DNA of 64,000 nucleotides from Zwartia panacis (lineage in GTDB: Bacteria; Pseudomonadota; Gammaproteobacteria; Burkholderiales; Burkholderiaceae_B), in the NCBI RefSeq assembly GCF_030410395.1, contig NZ_JAUHHF010000011.1, forward strand, positions 52,064 through 116,063, in the 5' to 3' direction. Positions 50,033 through 59,551 of this stretch are shown in pieces; within the stretch, counting starts at the first letter, position 1, and the number at the start of each line of letters is the position of its first letter. The notes under the pieces were generated by a model, which saw only the letters and a list, made by a program, of their open reading frames with translations, did no database searches and was not told the origin of the DNA. The translations under genes were made by a program, and so were the position numbers.

Positions 50033-53000
50033 TCTGTTGCTTCCTTGGAGGACCGACGCTGGTCGAGCCAGCCGTGCAGACTTGCGAAGAGGACGGGTAC
50101 AAATAATACGGTGGAAACGGTCGCGAGTAACAAGCCGCCGATCACAGTGCGTCCGAGCGGTGCGTTTTGCTCTGAGCCTTGACCCAGTCCAATGGCCATG
50201 GGAATCATGCCGATAATCATGGCGAGTGCCGTCATCAGGACAGGTCTGATCCGTGTCGCGCCCGCCTCGAGAGCGGCGGCAAGCGGTGAAAGTCCATCTT
50301 TGAGTCGTTCTCTCGCAAACGAAATCACCAACACGCTATTCGCAGTGGCGACACCCATCGTCATAATGGCACCGGTCAAGGCAGGCACACTAAGATTGGT
50401 GCGCGTGATCACCAGCATCCAAGCAATTCCTGCGAGCGCTGAAATCAGTGCGGCGATGATGATGAAAGGATCCAGCCACGACTGAAAATTCACCACAATC
50501 AGCAAATAAACGAGCAACACCGCACCGAGCAATCCGATGCCCAGACCAATATAAGACTGTTTCATGGTCTCTACTTGGCCTCGCATTGTCATGCTGCTGC
50601 CGCGAGGCAGTTCCGATTTTGCTTCATCGAGGATCACTTGAATATCCATCGCGACCGCAGCCAGGTCGCGTCCACGCACGTTCGCATAAATATTGATTGA
50701 AGGGCGGATGTTGTATCGCGTCAGCACCGCAAATTCAGTGGTGGGCGTCGAGGAAACGAGATTGCCGATGAGTTGCGTGCCACGATTGGCGGCTGCGTTC
50801 GCGCTGGCTGCGCTTGCCGAGGCGGCCGCATTGCTCGGACCAACCGGCAGCCTGAGCAGGTCATCAAGCGAGTCGATATTGTATTGAGGCGTTTGTGCCT
50901 GAATCTGGTAGCTGATGTTGTTGACCGGGTTGAGCCAGAACGAAGAGGTTGTCTGCGCGCTTCCGGATAAGGGTAACAATACGTTTTGGGCGAGATCCTG
51001 GGGCGTGAGTCCCATGCCCTGCATCCGCGTGCGATCCATTTTCAGGGCGATGGAGGGCTGATCCAGGCGCTGGTGGATATGCACGTCAGACGCGCCCGGC
51101 ACGGCAGAGATTTTGCTGATCAGTTTTGCGGCGAGTTGGTGATTGGCCGCATAATTATTTCCGACGATTTGGACATCGATCGATGCAGGTGTTCCGAAAT
51201 TCAAGATTTGCGTCACGATGTCTGCAGGCTGATAAAAGAATTCAATACCCGGGAACCGTTCTCGTAAAACCGGTATGAGTTTATCCATGTATTCAAGGCT
51301 GGGTCGATGACCAGCCTTGAGCGAGATCATGATGTCCGCATCAAACGAACCGATGGTGCCCGAACTGCTGTAAGAGAGGTTGATCCCGCTGTTTGGTAGG
51401 CCAACGTTATCGAGGATGCCTTCAAGATCTTTCTCGGGGATGACTTCGCGAATTACTTTTTGCACTTCGTCAGCCAGGATCGCAGTGCGTTCTACCCGCG
51501 TGCCGGTGGGCGCGCGCATATGAAGTTTGATCTGACTCGTATCGACAAAAGGAAAGAGATCGCGACCGAGGATAAAGAAGATACCGCAGGACAGCAGACA
51601 AAAGGTCAGAAAGCCCGCGATAAATTTTTTCCTGTTGCTCAACAAATGCCCGAGCAGCAATACGTAGCTTGCGCGAAAGACTTCAAAGCGAGCATTGAAT
51701 TTCAAATGCACATCATGAATCCAGCGACCAATCGGTCCAGGCTTTCCGGCATCCTTGAGCATCAGATAGGCGAGTGTGGGGACCAGCGTGCGCGAGAGCA
51801 CGTAGGACGCCAGCATGGCGAAGCTGACGGCCTCGGCAAGGGGAACAAACAGATAGCGTGCGACACCGCCCAGAAAGAACATCGGTACAAACACAATACA
51901 GATGGAAAGCGTTGCGACGAACGTCGGAATCGCAATTTCACCGGCGCCATCCAGGACGGCCTGATACAGGTCTTTGCCCATGTGGATATGGCGTTCAATG
52001 TTTTCGATTGTGACGGTCGCGTCGTCCACCAGAATACCGACTGCGAGCGCGAGTCCGCCCAGAGTCATGATATTGATTGTTTCGCCTAGCAAGTGCAGCG
52101 CGATCAGGGAAGAAAAAATCGATAAAGGGATGGAAATCGCGATAATGGAGGTCGTTCGCCAGTTGCCCAGAAACAGCAGCAGCATGAGTGCTGTCAAACC
52201 ACCTGCGATCAGGATTTCATGGATGACCCCGGCGAGCGCTTTTTCAACAAAAATTGATTGATCGCCCAGCAGTCTGACATCGATGCCCTCAGGTAACAAC
52301 GGCAAGATGGAAGGGATCTTTTCTTTGACTTCACGGACAATGTCCAGCGTGGATGCTCCACCATTTTTGAGCGCCGTGAGAATGAGCCCCCGTTCGCCGT
52401 TTTGCCGAACGATATTGATTTGAGGCGAAAACCCATCACGGACATGCGCGACTTCCCGCATGAAGGTTGTCGCGCCATTCACAGTCCGGATCGGTATGTT
52501 GTTGAGTTCGGCGATGGTGTTGGGGGAGGAGTTCAAAGTGATGTTGTATTCCACATCATCGATTTTGGCTGAACCTGAAGGCAGTGTCAGGTTTTGCGCG
52601 GTAATCGCGTTGATCACATCCGACGAGGTCATGCCTTTTGCGCGCAGGGCTTCGGGATCAATGTCGACCGAAACGGCGCGAACCTTTCCGCCATAAGGAA
52701 AAGGTACGGCGATACCCGGAATGGTCACGAGCTGGGGTCGCATGATGTTGAGCGCGGCATCAAAGAGCTCCTTCTCGGAGAGCGTCTTGCTCGACATGCC
52801 GACCTGAATCACCGGGATGGAGGAGGCCGTGTATTTGATCACCAGTGGAGGCGCAACGCCCGGAGGCATCTGCCTGAGCGCGGATTGCGATACTGCGACG
52901 ACTTGAGAGATCGCTGTCTGAATATTCGCTTGTGGTTGGAAATAAATTTTGATGATCGTGATGCCACCCAGCGAACGCGACTCGATGTGTTCGATGTCGT

Positions 53001-53226
53001 TGACAGTCGTCGTGATGGAGCGTTCGTGGTTTTGCGCGATGCGGTTGCCCATCTGCTCGGCAGATAGGCCACGATAATTCCAGATGACGCTGATGACCGG
53101 GATGTCGATTTCTGGCAGCACATCGACGGGCGTACGTTTAATGGCCAGCGGTGCGGCAAGCATGATGAGAATAGCCATCACGATAAACGTGTATGGCTTA
53201 TCAAGTGCTATCCGTACGATCCACAT
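50029..53226 (-). CDS. RND efflux permease (system 2)
   Basis: A 1065-residue RND permease, first gene of system 2. TM1 is at the start (KPYTFIVMAILIMLAAPLAI), the Asp pair of the proton relay at about 401-402 (GILVDDATVTIENIERH), and the last helices end LLATVSTVLFVPVLFASLHG. It differs from system 1 in the porter parts, e.g. YRGLSAEQMGNRI. A run of ~25 Ala/Ser/Asn residues near 800 (SNAAASASAASANAAANRG) in the second periplasmic region looks like an insertion. Substrate unknown; the branch includes both multidrug and other exporters. Confidence 0.94.
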   Translation of the reverse strand: MWIVRIALDKPYTFIVMAILIMLAAPLAIKRTPVDVLPEIDIPVISVIWNYRGLSAEQMGNRIAQNHERSITTTVNDIEHIESRSLGGITIIKIYFQPQANIQTAISQVVAVSQSALRQMPPGVAPPLVIKYTASSIPVIQVGMSSKTLSEKELFDAALNIMRPQLVTIPGIAVPFPYGGKVRAVSVDIDPEALRAKGMTSSDVINAITAQNLTLPSGSAKIDDVEYNITLNSSPNTIAELNNIPIRTVNGATTFMREVAHVRDGFSPQINIVRQNGERGLILTALKNGGASTLDIVREVKEKIPSILPLLPEGIDVRLLGDQSIFVEKALAGVIHEILIAGGLTALMLLLFLGNWRTTSIIAISIPLSIFSSLIALHLLGETINIMTLGGLALAVGILVDDATVTIENIERHIHMGKDLYQAVLDGAGEIAIPTFVATLSICIVFVPMFFLGGVARYLFVPLAEAVSFAMLASYVLSRTLVPTLAYLMLKDAGKPGPIGRWIHDVHLKFNARFEVFRASYVLLLGHLLSNRKKFIAGFLTFCLLSCGIFFILGRDLFPFVDTSQIKLHMRAPTGTRVERTAILADEVQKVIREVIPEKDLEGILDNVGLPNSGINLSYSSSGTIGSFDADIMISLKAGHRPSLEYMDKLIPVLRERFPGIEFFYQPADIVTQILNFGTPASIDVQIVGNNYAANHQLAAKLISKISAVPGASDVHIHQRLDQPSIALKMDRTRMQGMGLTPQDLAQNVLLPLSGSAQTTSSFWLNPVNNISYQIQAQTPQYNIDSLDDLLRLPVGPSNAAASASAASANAAANRGTQLIGNLVSSTPTTEFAVLTRYNIRPSINIYANVRGRDLAAVAMDIQVILDEAKSELPRGSSMTMRGQVETMKQSYIGLGIGLLGAVLLVYLLIVVNFQSWLDPFIIIAALISALAGIAWMLVITRTNLSVPALTGAIMTMGVATANSVLVISFARERLKDGLSPLAAALEAGATRIRPVLMTALAMIIGMIPMAIGLGQGSEQNAPLGRTVIGGLLLATVSTVLFVPVLFASLHGWLDQRRSSKEATE

Positions 53227-53375
53227 CCTGAATTACCTGCGTTAAGCGCCTTCGTTCTGCAAGCCAACATGGCTGTACTCGTCAGATCAGCACGCAGGAA
53301 GTATAGAGAAACAGGACTGGACCGGATAGATGTATTTCAATTTGGAGACCTGTCAAGTTGCAGATATGCCCACGT

Positions 53376-54434
53376 TTAAGGGTTTTCCCGCACTGCGGAG
53401 CTTTGCAGGTATTCCTGTTCTAAGAGTTCCATTAGGCGCTGAGTACTCATCGGCCTGGCCTGGGCGTAGGCGCGACCTGCCCAAAGGCTCTGATGTTCTC
53501 CGTCGTTATGTTGCACCGCGATTTTTCTCAGTGGACCCGTCAGGGTGTTTTGAAGCGGAAAGGGCAGGTGCGGCTGACCCTGCATGGCATCGATGAACTC
53601 ATTTCTAAGGCCTTGTGCGCGTCTGCCTGAAAATGCATGGGTAAAGATCGTGCCGCGTGTGGGTTTGGTGAGCAGGAAATGCTTGTGCGCAGGCGTCGCG
53701 CCCGATTCGTCGCAAACCAGGAAAGCCGTCCCGAGTTGTGCAGCTGTCGCACCCGCTGCCCGGGCCCGCGCGATATCTCCGCCAGTCATGATGCCTCCTG
53801 CTGCGACGACGGGGATTTTTAATGCGCCAGAAAGTTGTTTGACAAGGTCTAGGGTCGGCAAGTCATCGTCCAGAATATCTGGCTCAAAAGTACCTCGGTG
53901 TCCGCCGGCCTCGATGCCTTGCGCGATGACAAAGTCAGCGCCGGCTTGTTCGATCGCTTGTCCTTCAGCCAGACATGTCGCGCTGATACCAACGGCAATG
54001 CCTAAAATGCGCGCGCGCTCGAGCACCTCAGGTTTGGGAAGGCCAAAGTGAAAAGTGAGCACCGCAGGTTTATGTAGCCAGACGGGTTCCAGCATTGCGT
54101 TCAAATCGGGAAAGTAGGGTGGCTCGGGGCACACCATTCGCAGGTCTTGCGCGCAGGGCAGGCGCTTGAGCGCGGCAATCGCCTGGTGTTGCAGCTCGAT
54201 GCTGGGAGTGGGCACTTCGTGAAAGACAAAAAAGTTGGCATTCAATGGACCTGAGGTGAGTCTTTTGGCTGCGCTCAGATCATCGCTGATGTGTTGAGGT
54301 GAACTGTAGGCAAATCCAAAACTGCCCAGCCCCCCGGCATTGGCGACCGCTGCGACTTGCGCTGGGGTATTGGGCCCACCCGCCATGGGTGCTTGAATAA
54401 TCGGAACACGTAATTTGTTCAGAGCAAAAGCCAT
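53376..54434 (-). CDS. Nitronate monooxygenase / NPD-family FMN protein
   Basis: A 352-residue FMN TIM-barrel protein of the nitronate monooxygenase (2-nitropropane dioxygenase) family. Seen: PIIQAPMAGGPNTPAQVAAV at the start, GLGSFGFAY, the active-site His in GIEAGGHRG, and the phosphate-binding VAAGGIMTGGDIARARAAGA. It oxidises alkyl nitronates such as propionate-3-nitronate, or is a related oxidoreductase. The start at 54434 (MAFALNKLR) has GTGGA before it; a GTG 12 bases earlier would overlap that site. It is divergent from the thiol dioxygenase gene across ~100 bases. Confidence 0.88.
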   Translation of the reverse strand: MAFALNKLRVPIIQAPMAGGPNTPAQVAAVANAGGLGSFGFAYSSPQHISDDLSAAKRLTSGPLNANFFVFHEVPTPSIELQHQAIAALKRLPCAQDLRMVCPEPPYFPDLNAMLEPVWLHKPAVLTFHFGLPKPEVLERARILGIAVGISATCLAEGQAIEQAGADFVIAQGIEAGGHRGTFEPDILDDDLPTLDLVKQLSGALKIPVVAAGGIMTGGDIARARAAGATAAQLGTAFLVCDESGATPAHKHFLLTKPTRGTIFTHAFSGRRAQGLRNEFIDAMQGQPHLPFPLQNTLTGPLRKIAVQHNDGEHQSLWAGRAYAQARPMSTQRLMELLEQEYLQSSAVRENP

Positions 54435-54537
54435 GGTCGAGTCCACCGTTTAAAAGGAATGTTGGCTCATTCTATCCCCGGAATGCCGTTTATCATTACT
54501 TCATTGAAGTAAAAAATTTAATTCACGAGACTGCGCC

Positions 54538-55110
54538 ATGAAAAACGAAAGACTACTGACTTTTGTGCAAGGGATGAGCCGACTCCTGCAAAGTGATCCA
54601 CATGAGCCACTAATCCTGGAGCAGGGGGGTATGTTGTTGGCGGATTTGGTCAAATACGATGACTGGTTACCCGAGGCGTTTGCGCGACCTCATCCTCAGT
54701 TTTACCAACAATACCTGCTGTATGCCGATCCGCTGGATCGTTTTTCAATGGTGAGTTTCGTGTGGGGACCGGGACAGAAAACACCTGTGCATGATCACAT
54801 GACCTGGGGCTTGATCGGCATGTTGCGCGGTCAGGAAGTTGATACCCATTATTTCAAGAAACCCGAGGGTGGGTATCGACGCGGGGAGAGCGTGATTCTG
54901 TTACCCGGTCAGGTCGGTTCCGTATCTCCGTCCACGCATGATGTGCATGAAGTTGCCAATTTTTATTCGGATCGCCCTTCGATCAGCATTCATGTTTACG
55001 GTGGAAATATCGGCCGTATTCAGCGACATGTCTTTGATCCGGATTCGGGTCAGGAAAAAAATTTCGTCTCGGGTTACAGCAATGATGTGATCCCTAATCT
55101 TTGGAATTAA
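54538..55110 (+). CDS. Cysteine/3-mercaptopropionate dioxygenase family protein
   Basis: A 190-residue thiol dioxygenase with a cupin barrel and a three-His iron site: His85 and His87 in PVHDHMTWG, and a third His in STHDVHEVAN (137 or 134). It adds O2 to a thiol to give a sulfinate. The Cys that forms the Cys-Tyr crosslink in mammalian enzymes is not present, as in many bacterial members. The family's SISIHVYGGNIG segment follows. Whether cysteine or 3-mercaptopropionate is the substrate I cannot say. The next gene, a multi-rhodanese, begins 5 bases after its stop, so they act together. Confidence 0.88.
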   Translation: MKNERLLTFVQGMSRLLQSDPHEPLILEQGGMLLADLVKYDDWLPEAFARPHPQFYQQYLLYADPLDRFSMVSFVWGPGQKTPVHDHMTWGLIGMLRGQEVDTHYFKKPEGGYRRGESVILLPGQVGSVSPSTHDVHEVANFYSDRPSISIHVYGGNIGRIQRHVFDPDSGQEKNFVSGYSNDVIPNLWN

Positions 55111-55115
55111 GTCAG

Positions 55116-56756
55116 ATGCAAAGCAACAAGAACGTCAGCATCAGTGTTTGTGATGACCAGTCTGTGCGCCTCGCGCTCTTGGAAAAGCGTGAGATCGCTT
55201 TTTTGGATGTGCGGGAAGAAGATCCGCACGCGCAGTCTCATCCGCTATTCGCCGCGAACTTTCCCTTGTCGCGCGTCGAGCTCGACGCCTACAGCAAATT
55301 ACCCAGGCGTGATGTTTGGATTGTGACATTGGATGAGGGAGATGTTTCGCTTGCCGATTCCGATGCGATGCGCGCGGCTAATCGACTGGTAGCGCTCGGC
55401 TATACGAATGTCAGTGTGTTTGGTGGCGGTGTTCGAGCGTGGGCCGATGCGGGCGGAGAGTTATTCAAGGACGTGAATGTTCCCAGCAAATCTTTTGGTG
55501 AATTAGTCGAGGCGCATAAACACACACCTTCCCTGTCGGCTCAGGAAGTCAAAGCCTTGATTGATGAGCAAGCTGATGTTGTGATTGTGGATGCCCGTCG
55601 GTTCGATGAGTACAACACCATGAGTATCCCGACCGCGGTGAGCTGTCCCGGTGCTGAATTGGTATTGCGTATCGCCGAGTTGGCGCCCCGTCCAGAGACC
55701 CGCGTCATTGTCAATTGCGCAGGCCGCACACGCAGCATTATTGGTACTCAGTCTTTGATCAACGCAGGTATTCCCAATCAAGTGTCGGCGTTGCGCAATG
55801 GCACGATTGGCTGGACGCTTGCTGATCAAACCCTCGACAAAGGTCAAACCAGAAAGTTTCCTGAAGTTTCTTCGACCACAACGCAAAGCGCGGCCAAGCG
55901 TGCCCGGGATGTCGCGGACCGTGCGGGTGTGAAGCGGGCGTCCAAAAAGAATGTGGAGACATGGCGGTCGCAGTCGACACGCACGACCTATTTTTTTGAT
56001 ACACGCAATCCTGAGGAGTATGTTGCGGGCCATCTGTCAGGTTTTCGTTCGACACCCGGCGGGCAATTGGTTCAAGAAACCGAGATGGTCGCCCCCGTTC
56101 GTGGCGCAAGATTGGTGCTGGTCGATACGGATGGCGTGCGTGCCAATATGACGGCTTCATGGCTCGCGCAGATGGCGTGGGATGTGTATGTGCTGGATGG
56201 CGTACAAGCTGAGGAATTTAATGTGACAGGTGTCTGGCAGGCGGAATTGCCGACTCTTCCCGCTACTGCGCTCACAGACTGCGCGAGCTTGGCGCAATAT
56301 TTGAAACAGACAGACCCTCGCGAACAAACCATCGTCGTCGATTTTGGGCGTCATGCCCAATACGTCCAAGGACATATTCCTTGCGCGCGTTACGTCTTGC
56401 GTTCGCAGCTCAAACAGGCTCTCAAGCAATTGCCGGTAGCGGCGCGTTATGTGCTGACCTGTCCGGATGGTGTCATGGCCCGTTTTGCATTTGAGGAGTT
56501 TTCACAAACACTTGGCCAGAATGGAATTAGTGCTCAAGTTTTCGTTTTGGACGGTGGAACACAGGCCTGGCGAGAGGCGGGACTGGCGATTGAAAAAGGT
56601 CCTACCCACCTTGTGTCACCACCTCTGGATCGCTATAAGCGACCGTACGAGGGAACTGACAATGCCCGTGAAGCGATGCAGGGCTATCTCGACTGGGAGT
56701 TTGGTTTAGTTGAACAACTCGGTCGGGATGGGACGCATCACTTCTGGGTCTTGTAA
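55116..56756 (+). CDS. Four-domain rhodanese-like sulfurtransferase
   Basis: A 546-residue cytosolic protein built from four rhodanese-like domains, roughly 15-125, 140-250, 285-370 and 390-500. Domains 2 and 4 have an active Cys (NCAGRTRS at ~201; LTCPDGVMAR at ~449). Domain 1 (WIVTLDEGDVS) and domain 3 (LVLVDTDGVRANM) have no Cys at that site. So two domains should carry sulfur and two are structural. Start 55116 (MQSNKNVSIS) is chosen over an in-frame TTG at 55101 that overlaps the dioxygenase. The tandem with the thiol dioxygenase suggests transfer of persulfide or sulfur made in thiol oxidation. Confidence 0.88.
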   Translation: MQSNKNVSISVCDDQSVRLALLEKREIAFLDVREEDPHAQSHPLFAANFPLSRVELDAYSKLPRRDVWIVTLDEGDVSLADSDAMRAANRLVALGYTNVSVFGGGVRAWADAGGELFKDVNVPSKSFGELVEAHKHTPSLSAQEVKALIDEQADVVIVDARRFDEYNTMSIPTAVSCPGAELVLRIAELAPRPETRVIVNCAGRTRSIIGTQSLINAGIPNQVSALRNGTIGWTLADQTLDKGQTRKFPEVSSTTTQSAAKRARDVADRAGVKRASKKNVETWRSQSTRTTYFFDTRNPEEYVAGHLSGFRSTPGGQLVQETEMVAPVRGARLVLVDTDGVRANMTASWLAQMAWDVYVLDGVQAEEFNVTGVWQAELPTLPATALTDCASLAQYLKQTDPREQTIVVDFGRHAQYVQGHIPCARYVLRSQLKQALKQLPVAARYVLTCPDGVMARFAFEEFSQTLGQNGISAQVFVLDGGTQAWREAGLAIEKGPTHLVSPPLDRYKRPYEGTDNAREAMQGYLDWEFGLVEQLGRDGTHHFWVL

Positions 56757-56787
56757 ACGTTTGGACAAGTCTCTAGTTGGACAATGG

Positions 56788-58932
56788 TTAATCGCGCAGA
56801 ACTTTGCTGGCTTTAGCCTGTTCGATCAGAGCGGCGGCATCGACCGGCAATAGAAAACCCTCCTTGGTCGCCCGCTCACTCGCCTTGATCACGGCAGCGA
56901 CGTAGCCGGCATGATTGCCATATCGTTCCTCGAGAGACAGGCGAGGATCCTGGTTCGCTTTACGCTCTGCCGCTGTCCGCGCAAAAGGAATCATGCCCCC
57001 GACATAATTACAGATCTGACCTTTGTGGAAAGGTTTATCTCCGTCCGCAGTGATATTCCATCCCAGATAGGTGCCAAGAGGCGCATCCAGTAACACGACT
57101 GGCACCCCACCAAGTTCGTTGCCATCTTGATCGACTTTGGGTGCGTACATCTTCAAGACCTGCTTGATCGGTGGCGGCGCGTTGGTCGGAATGCCTGACA
57201 CATCCAGGGCATTGAACTGAGGACCCCAGTCATAATCCAGCACACTCATGATGAAATCAGACTCGGGCACCGTGGGGCGCAGACCCGGCAAGGTCGGAAA
57301 GCCGATGTCTTTTTTGTTAGCCAACGCGAGTGTGCCACTTTGTTCGCCTGGCTTGGGTGCGAGCGTGGGGTAGCGGCTTGGAGGCGGCTCAGTCCCTTTC
57401 ATCACCCAATCGCGGAAATGAACGCGAATCGCATTGACCGTTTCTGTGTGCGGAACCGGATTGGCTGGCAATATCCCCACTCCAAAGTTATTTCCGGGAC
57501 ATACTGCGGGTGTTTTGGGTAAGCCGACTCCGGGCAGGCTGGTGTCAAAACCACCCGCTCCACCACCATGATGGCTGCTGGCGATGTAATAGCGTCTGAC
57601 CGTGTCGGGTAGAGGCAGGTCTTGTTTGCCATCCGTACCGACCCATTCCGGTGTGAGCTTGAGCGCCCAGACCTCTGCGGAGCCAAAATGCTCGACAATT
57701 TTCGGACAGGTCTTGGTTGCCGTGCATCGATCCAGGATCCCCGCAGCGGGTAAGCCTCGGACAGGGTCAGGATGCGGGAGCCACCATTGTGGCCCTTCGC
57801 TGCCCGCTTGGTAAAGCTCCAGTACACCATCGGCTTGCGCCCAGCGGAAATTCAACGCGATACGACGTCCCGCAATGATCGGCCACATACCGTCATGCAC
57901 CATTCCTCCATGCTCAGCCTGATTGAAACCGAGATGCAGCCAGCCGCGCAAGAAATTGCCTGATTGTGAAACGCCTCGGCCAATGCTGTGCTTGGGAATG
58001 CCGGCAATTGGGTTGGCTGTGCCCAGATCATCCTTGGCGATGTTTTTGAAAAAATCACCGACATCGCGCCAGGCAGCGAAACCGATTCCTAACACATACG
58101 GATCGGCAGCCGTAAAGACAACCTGATACAGGCGTTTGGGATCAAAGCCTTCTTTCAGGCAAATCTGTGTAGGGTCGGGCGTACCTGGAAACGGCGTTTT
58201 CTCATCGCACTTTCCCCAGGCCCAATCAGAGTCCGGGATACGCACTTCATCAATGACTTGACCATGCATGCCTTCGCCGCCTCTGGAGGTCAGTTTTGAT
58301 TTTGAGGTATCGAGTGAAACGGGTTTATAAGGCAGCGGATTGCTCTGGACAATCAAAGGTTGCGAAGCTTTTCCCGAGCGATTGACGATACGTCCGAATA
58401 CCTCGCCTGTAATGGGATCACCATTCGGTTGACGCGCAACCGGCACCTCAAGAAACTGACCTGTTTTAGCTGAATTGACGGGTCGCACACGTGTGTTGCC
58501 GCTGTTATCACCCTGCCATGCGCTTGCAAGAAAAATATCACCGAGCTCCTGTTCCCTCGGTGAAAAAGGATAGACACGTCCACGGTTGGGGACATCGTGC
58601 CACATCAACCCACTTGCATTTTTCAGGTCGACAGGTTTGTGTATGACAAAGGATGCGACATAGCGAACTTTGCCGTCCTGATCTTTCGCAAGCTCGATAT
58701 CCTGGATCAACGCATTTTGTGGCAGCTTTGGATCAAGTTCGCCAAAGGCGCGGCCTGCGATGGTTTCATACGCGATGGCAACTGGCTTTTCATTCGCGGC
58801 TTTTGCCATGGGTGTCACTTCGTCGATCACGATCTTCGTGACGCGTGCCTCGGTCGTTTGGATGCCAGCCAATCCGATTACGCCCGTCAGCATCGCAGCG
58901 TGAAATCGTTGTTTTTTACTTTTGGTTTTCAT
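56788..58932 (-). CDS. Exported alpha/beta hydrolase domain protein (Abhydrolase_10 type)
   Basis: A 714-residue protein with a signal-like start (FHAAMLTGVIGLAGIQTTEA). It is a large alpha/beta hydrolase-domain protein of the type often found with aromatic or terpenoid metabolism in proteobacteria. The nucleophile elbow is GRGVSQSGNFLRG near residue 322. Gly-rich and Trp-rich strands surround it (GPQWWLPHPDPVRGLP, YYIASSHHGGGAGGF with a likely catalytic His). GAGGGAGA lies before the ATG. It is the last gene of a minus-strand run with the nucleosidase (19 bases upstream) and the thioesterase. Substrate unknown; esterase or lactonase activity is likely. Confidence 0.78.
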   Translation of the reverse strand: MKTKSKKQRFHAAMLTGVIGLAGIQTTEARVTKIVIDEVTPMAKAANEKPVAIAYETIAGRAFGELDPKLPQNALIQDIELAKDQDGKVRYVASFVIHKPVDLKNASGLMWHDVPNRGRVYPFSPREQELGDIFLASAWQGDNSGNTRVRPVNSAKTGQFLEVPVARQPNGDPITGEVFGRIVNRSGKASQPLIVQSNPLPYKPVSLDTSKSKLTSRGGEGMHGQVIDEVRIPDSDWAWGKCDEKTPFPGTPDPTQICLKEGFDPKRLYQVVFTAADPYVLGIGFAAWRDVGDFFKNIAKDDLGTANPIAGIPKHSIGRGVSQSGNFLRGWLHLGFNQAEHGGMVHDGMWPIIAGRRIALNFRWAQADGVLELYQAGSEGPQWWLPHPDPVRGLPAAGILDRCTATKTCPKIVEHFGSAEVWALKLTPEWVGTDGKQDLPLPDTVRRYYIASSHHGGGAGGFDTSLPGVGLPKTPAVCPGNNFGVGILPANPVPHTETVNAIRVHFRDWVMKGTEPPPSRYPTLAPKPGEQSGTLALANKKDIGFPTLPGLRPTVPESDFIMSVLDYDWGPQFNALDVSGIPTNAPPPIKQVLKMYAPKVDQDGNELGGVPVVLLDAPLGTYLGWNITADGDKPFHKGQICNYVGGMIPFARTAAERKANQDPRLSLEERYGNHAGYVAAVIKASERATKEGFLLPVDAAALIEQAKASKVLRD

Positions 58933-58951
58933 TTTGTCTCCCTCGTATTTT

Positions 58952-59521
58952 TTATTTAAGGTCCTGTTGCAACATCGACAGCTTTTCTAAAAAGAGTGTT
59001 TCACCGTGATTCACTTTATTGTGCCAGTCCTGGCCGGAATCTTCATTGGTAAAGTCGGTGACGTACTTGTAAGAGAGCCAGGGTAGACCGTGCGTGTGTG
59101 CCACTGCGGCGATTGCGAAAAGCTCCATGTCGACGACATGAATGCCTTGTTCCTGGAGCCAGGGGTCTTTGGACGTCACAAAACTGTCGCCTGTCCCGCA
59201 AGTATGTGTGCCCTGAGCCGAGAAATATTCGTGCGGACGTTCGCAAAAAGGGACGCGACCCCGCGGTGAGAGCGGTTCGGCGATCATGTCGCGCTGCACG
59301 ACGCGTCCGATTTCGAGAAGCCCCGACGCCTCGGGGCAGACTGCGCCCACCGTGCCGAAGTTCACGATGATCGAGGGGCGGGCGTGCTCGATGGCCTGGA
59401 TCGTTGTGATCGTGGCGTTGATTTTCCCTATTCCGGTATAAAAAACCTGAATGCCATCAGGTAGTTTGTGCGCATCCAGTTCTGGACGCAGTGCTGTCAG
59501 GACAATCAGGTTTGTGCGCAT
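58952..59521 (-). CDS. MTA/SAH nucleosidase-like phosphorylase-family protein
   Basis: A 189-residue protein of the PNP/UDP phosphorylase family, most like 5'-methylthioadenosine/S-adenosylhomocysteine nucleosidase. Seen: VFYTGIGKINATITT, FGTVGAVCPE, VVDMELFAIAAVAH with the conserved Met-Glu that holds ribose, and VTDFTNED with the catalytic Asp. At 189 residues it is about 40 shorter than MtnN, with a reduced N-terminal core, so the substrate may differ. No signal peptide. It lies 30 bases after the PaaI-type gene and 19 before the hydrolase gene on the same strand. Confidence 0.82.
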   Translation of the reverse strand: MRTNLIVLTALRPELDAHKLPDGIQVFYTGIGKINATITTIQAIEHARPSIIVNFGTVGAVCPEASGLLEIGRVVQRDMIAEPLSPRGRVPFCERPHEYFSAQGTHTCGTGDSFVTSKDPWLQEQGIHVVDMELFAIAAVAHTHGLPWLSYKYVTDFTNEDSGQDWHNKVNHGETLFLEKLSMLQQDLK

Positions 59522-59551
59522 GGGGTAGGATTTTTTTAGTCCTTAGGGGTT

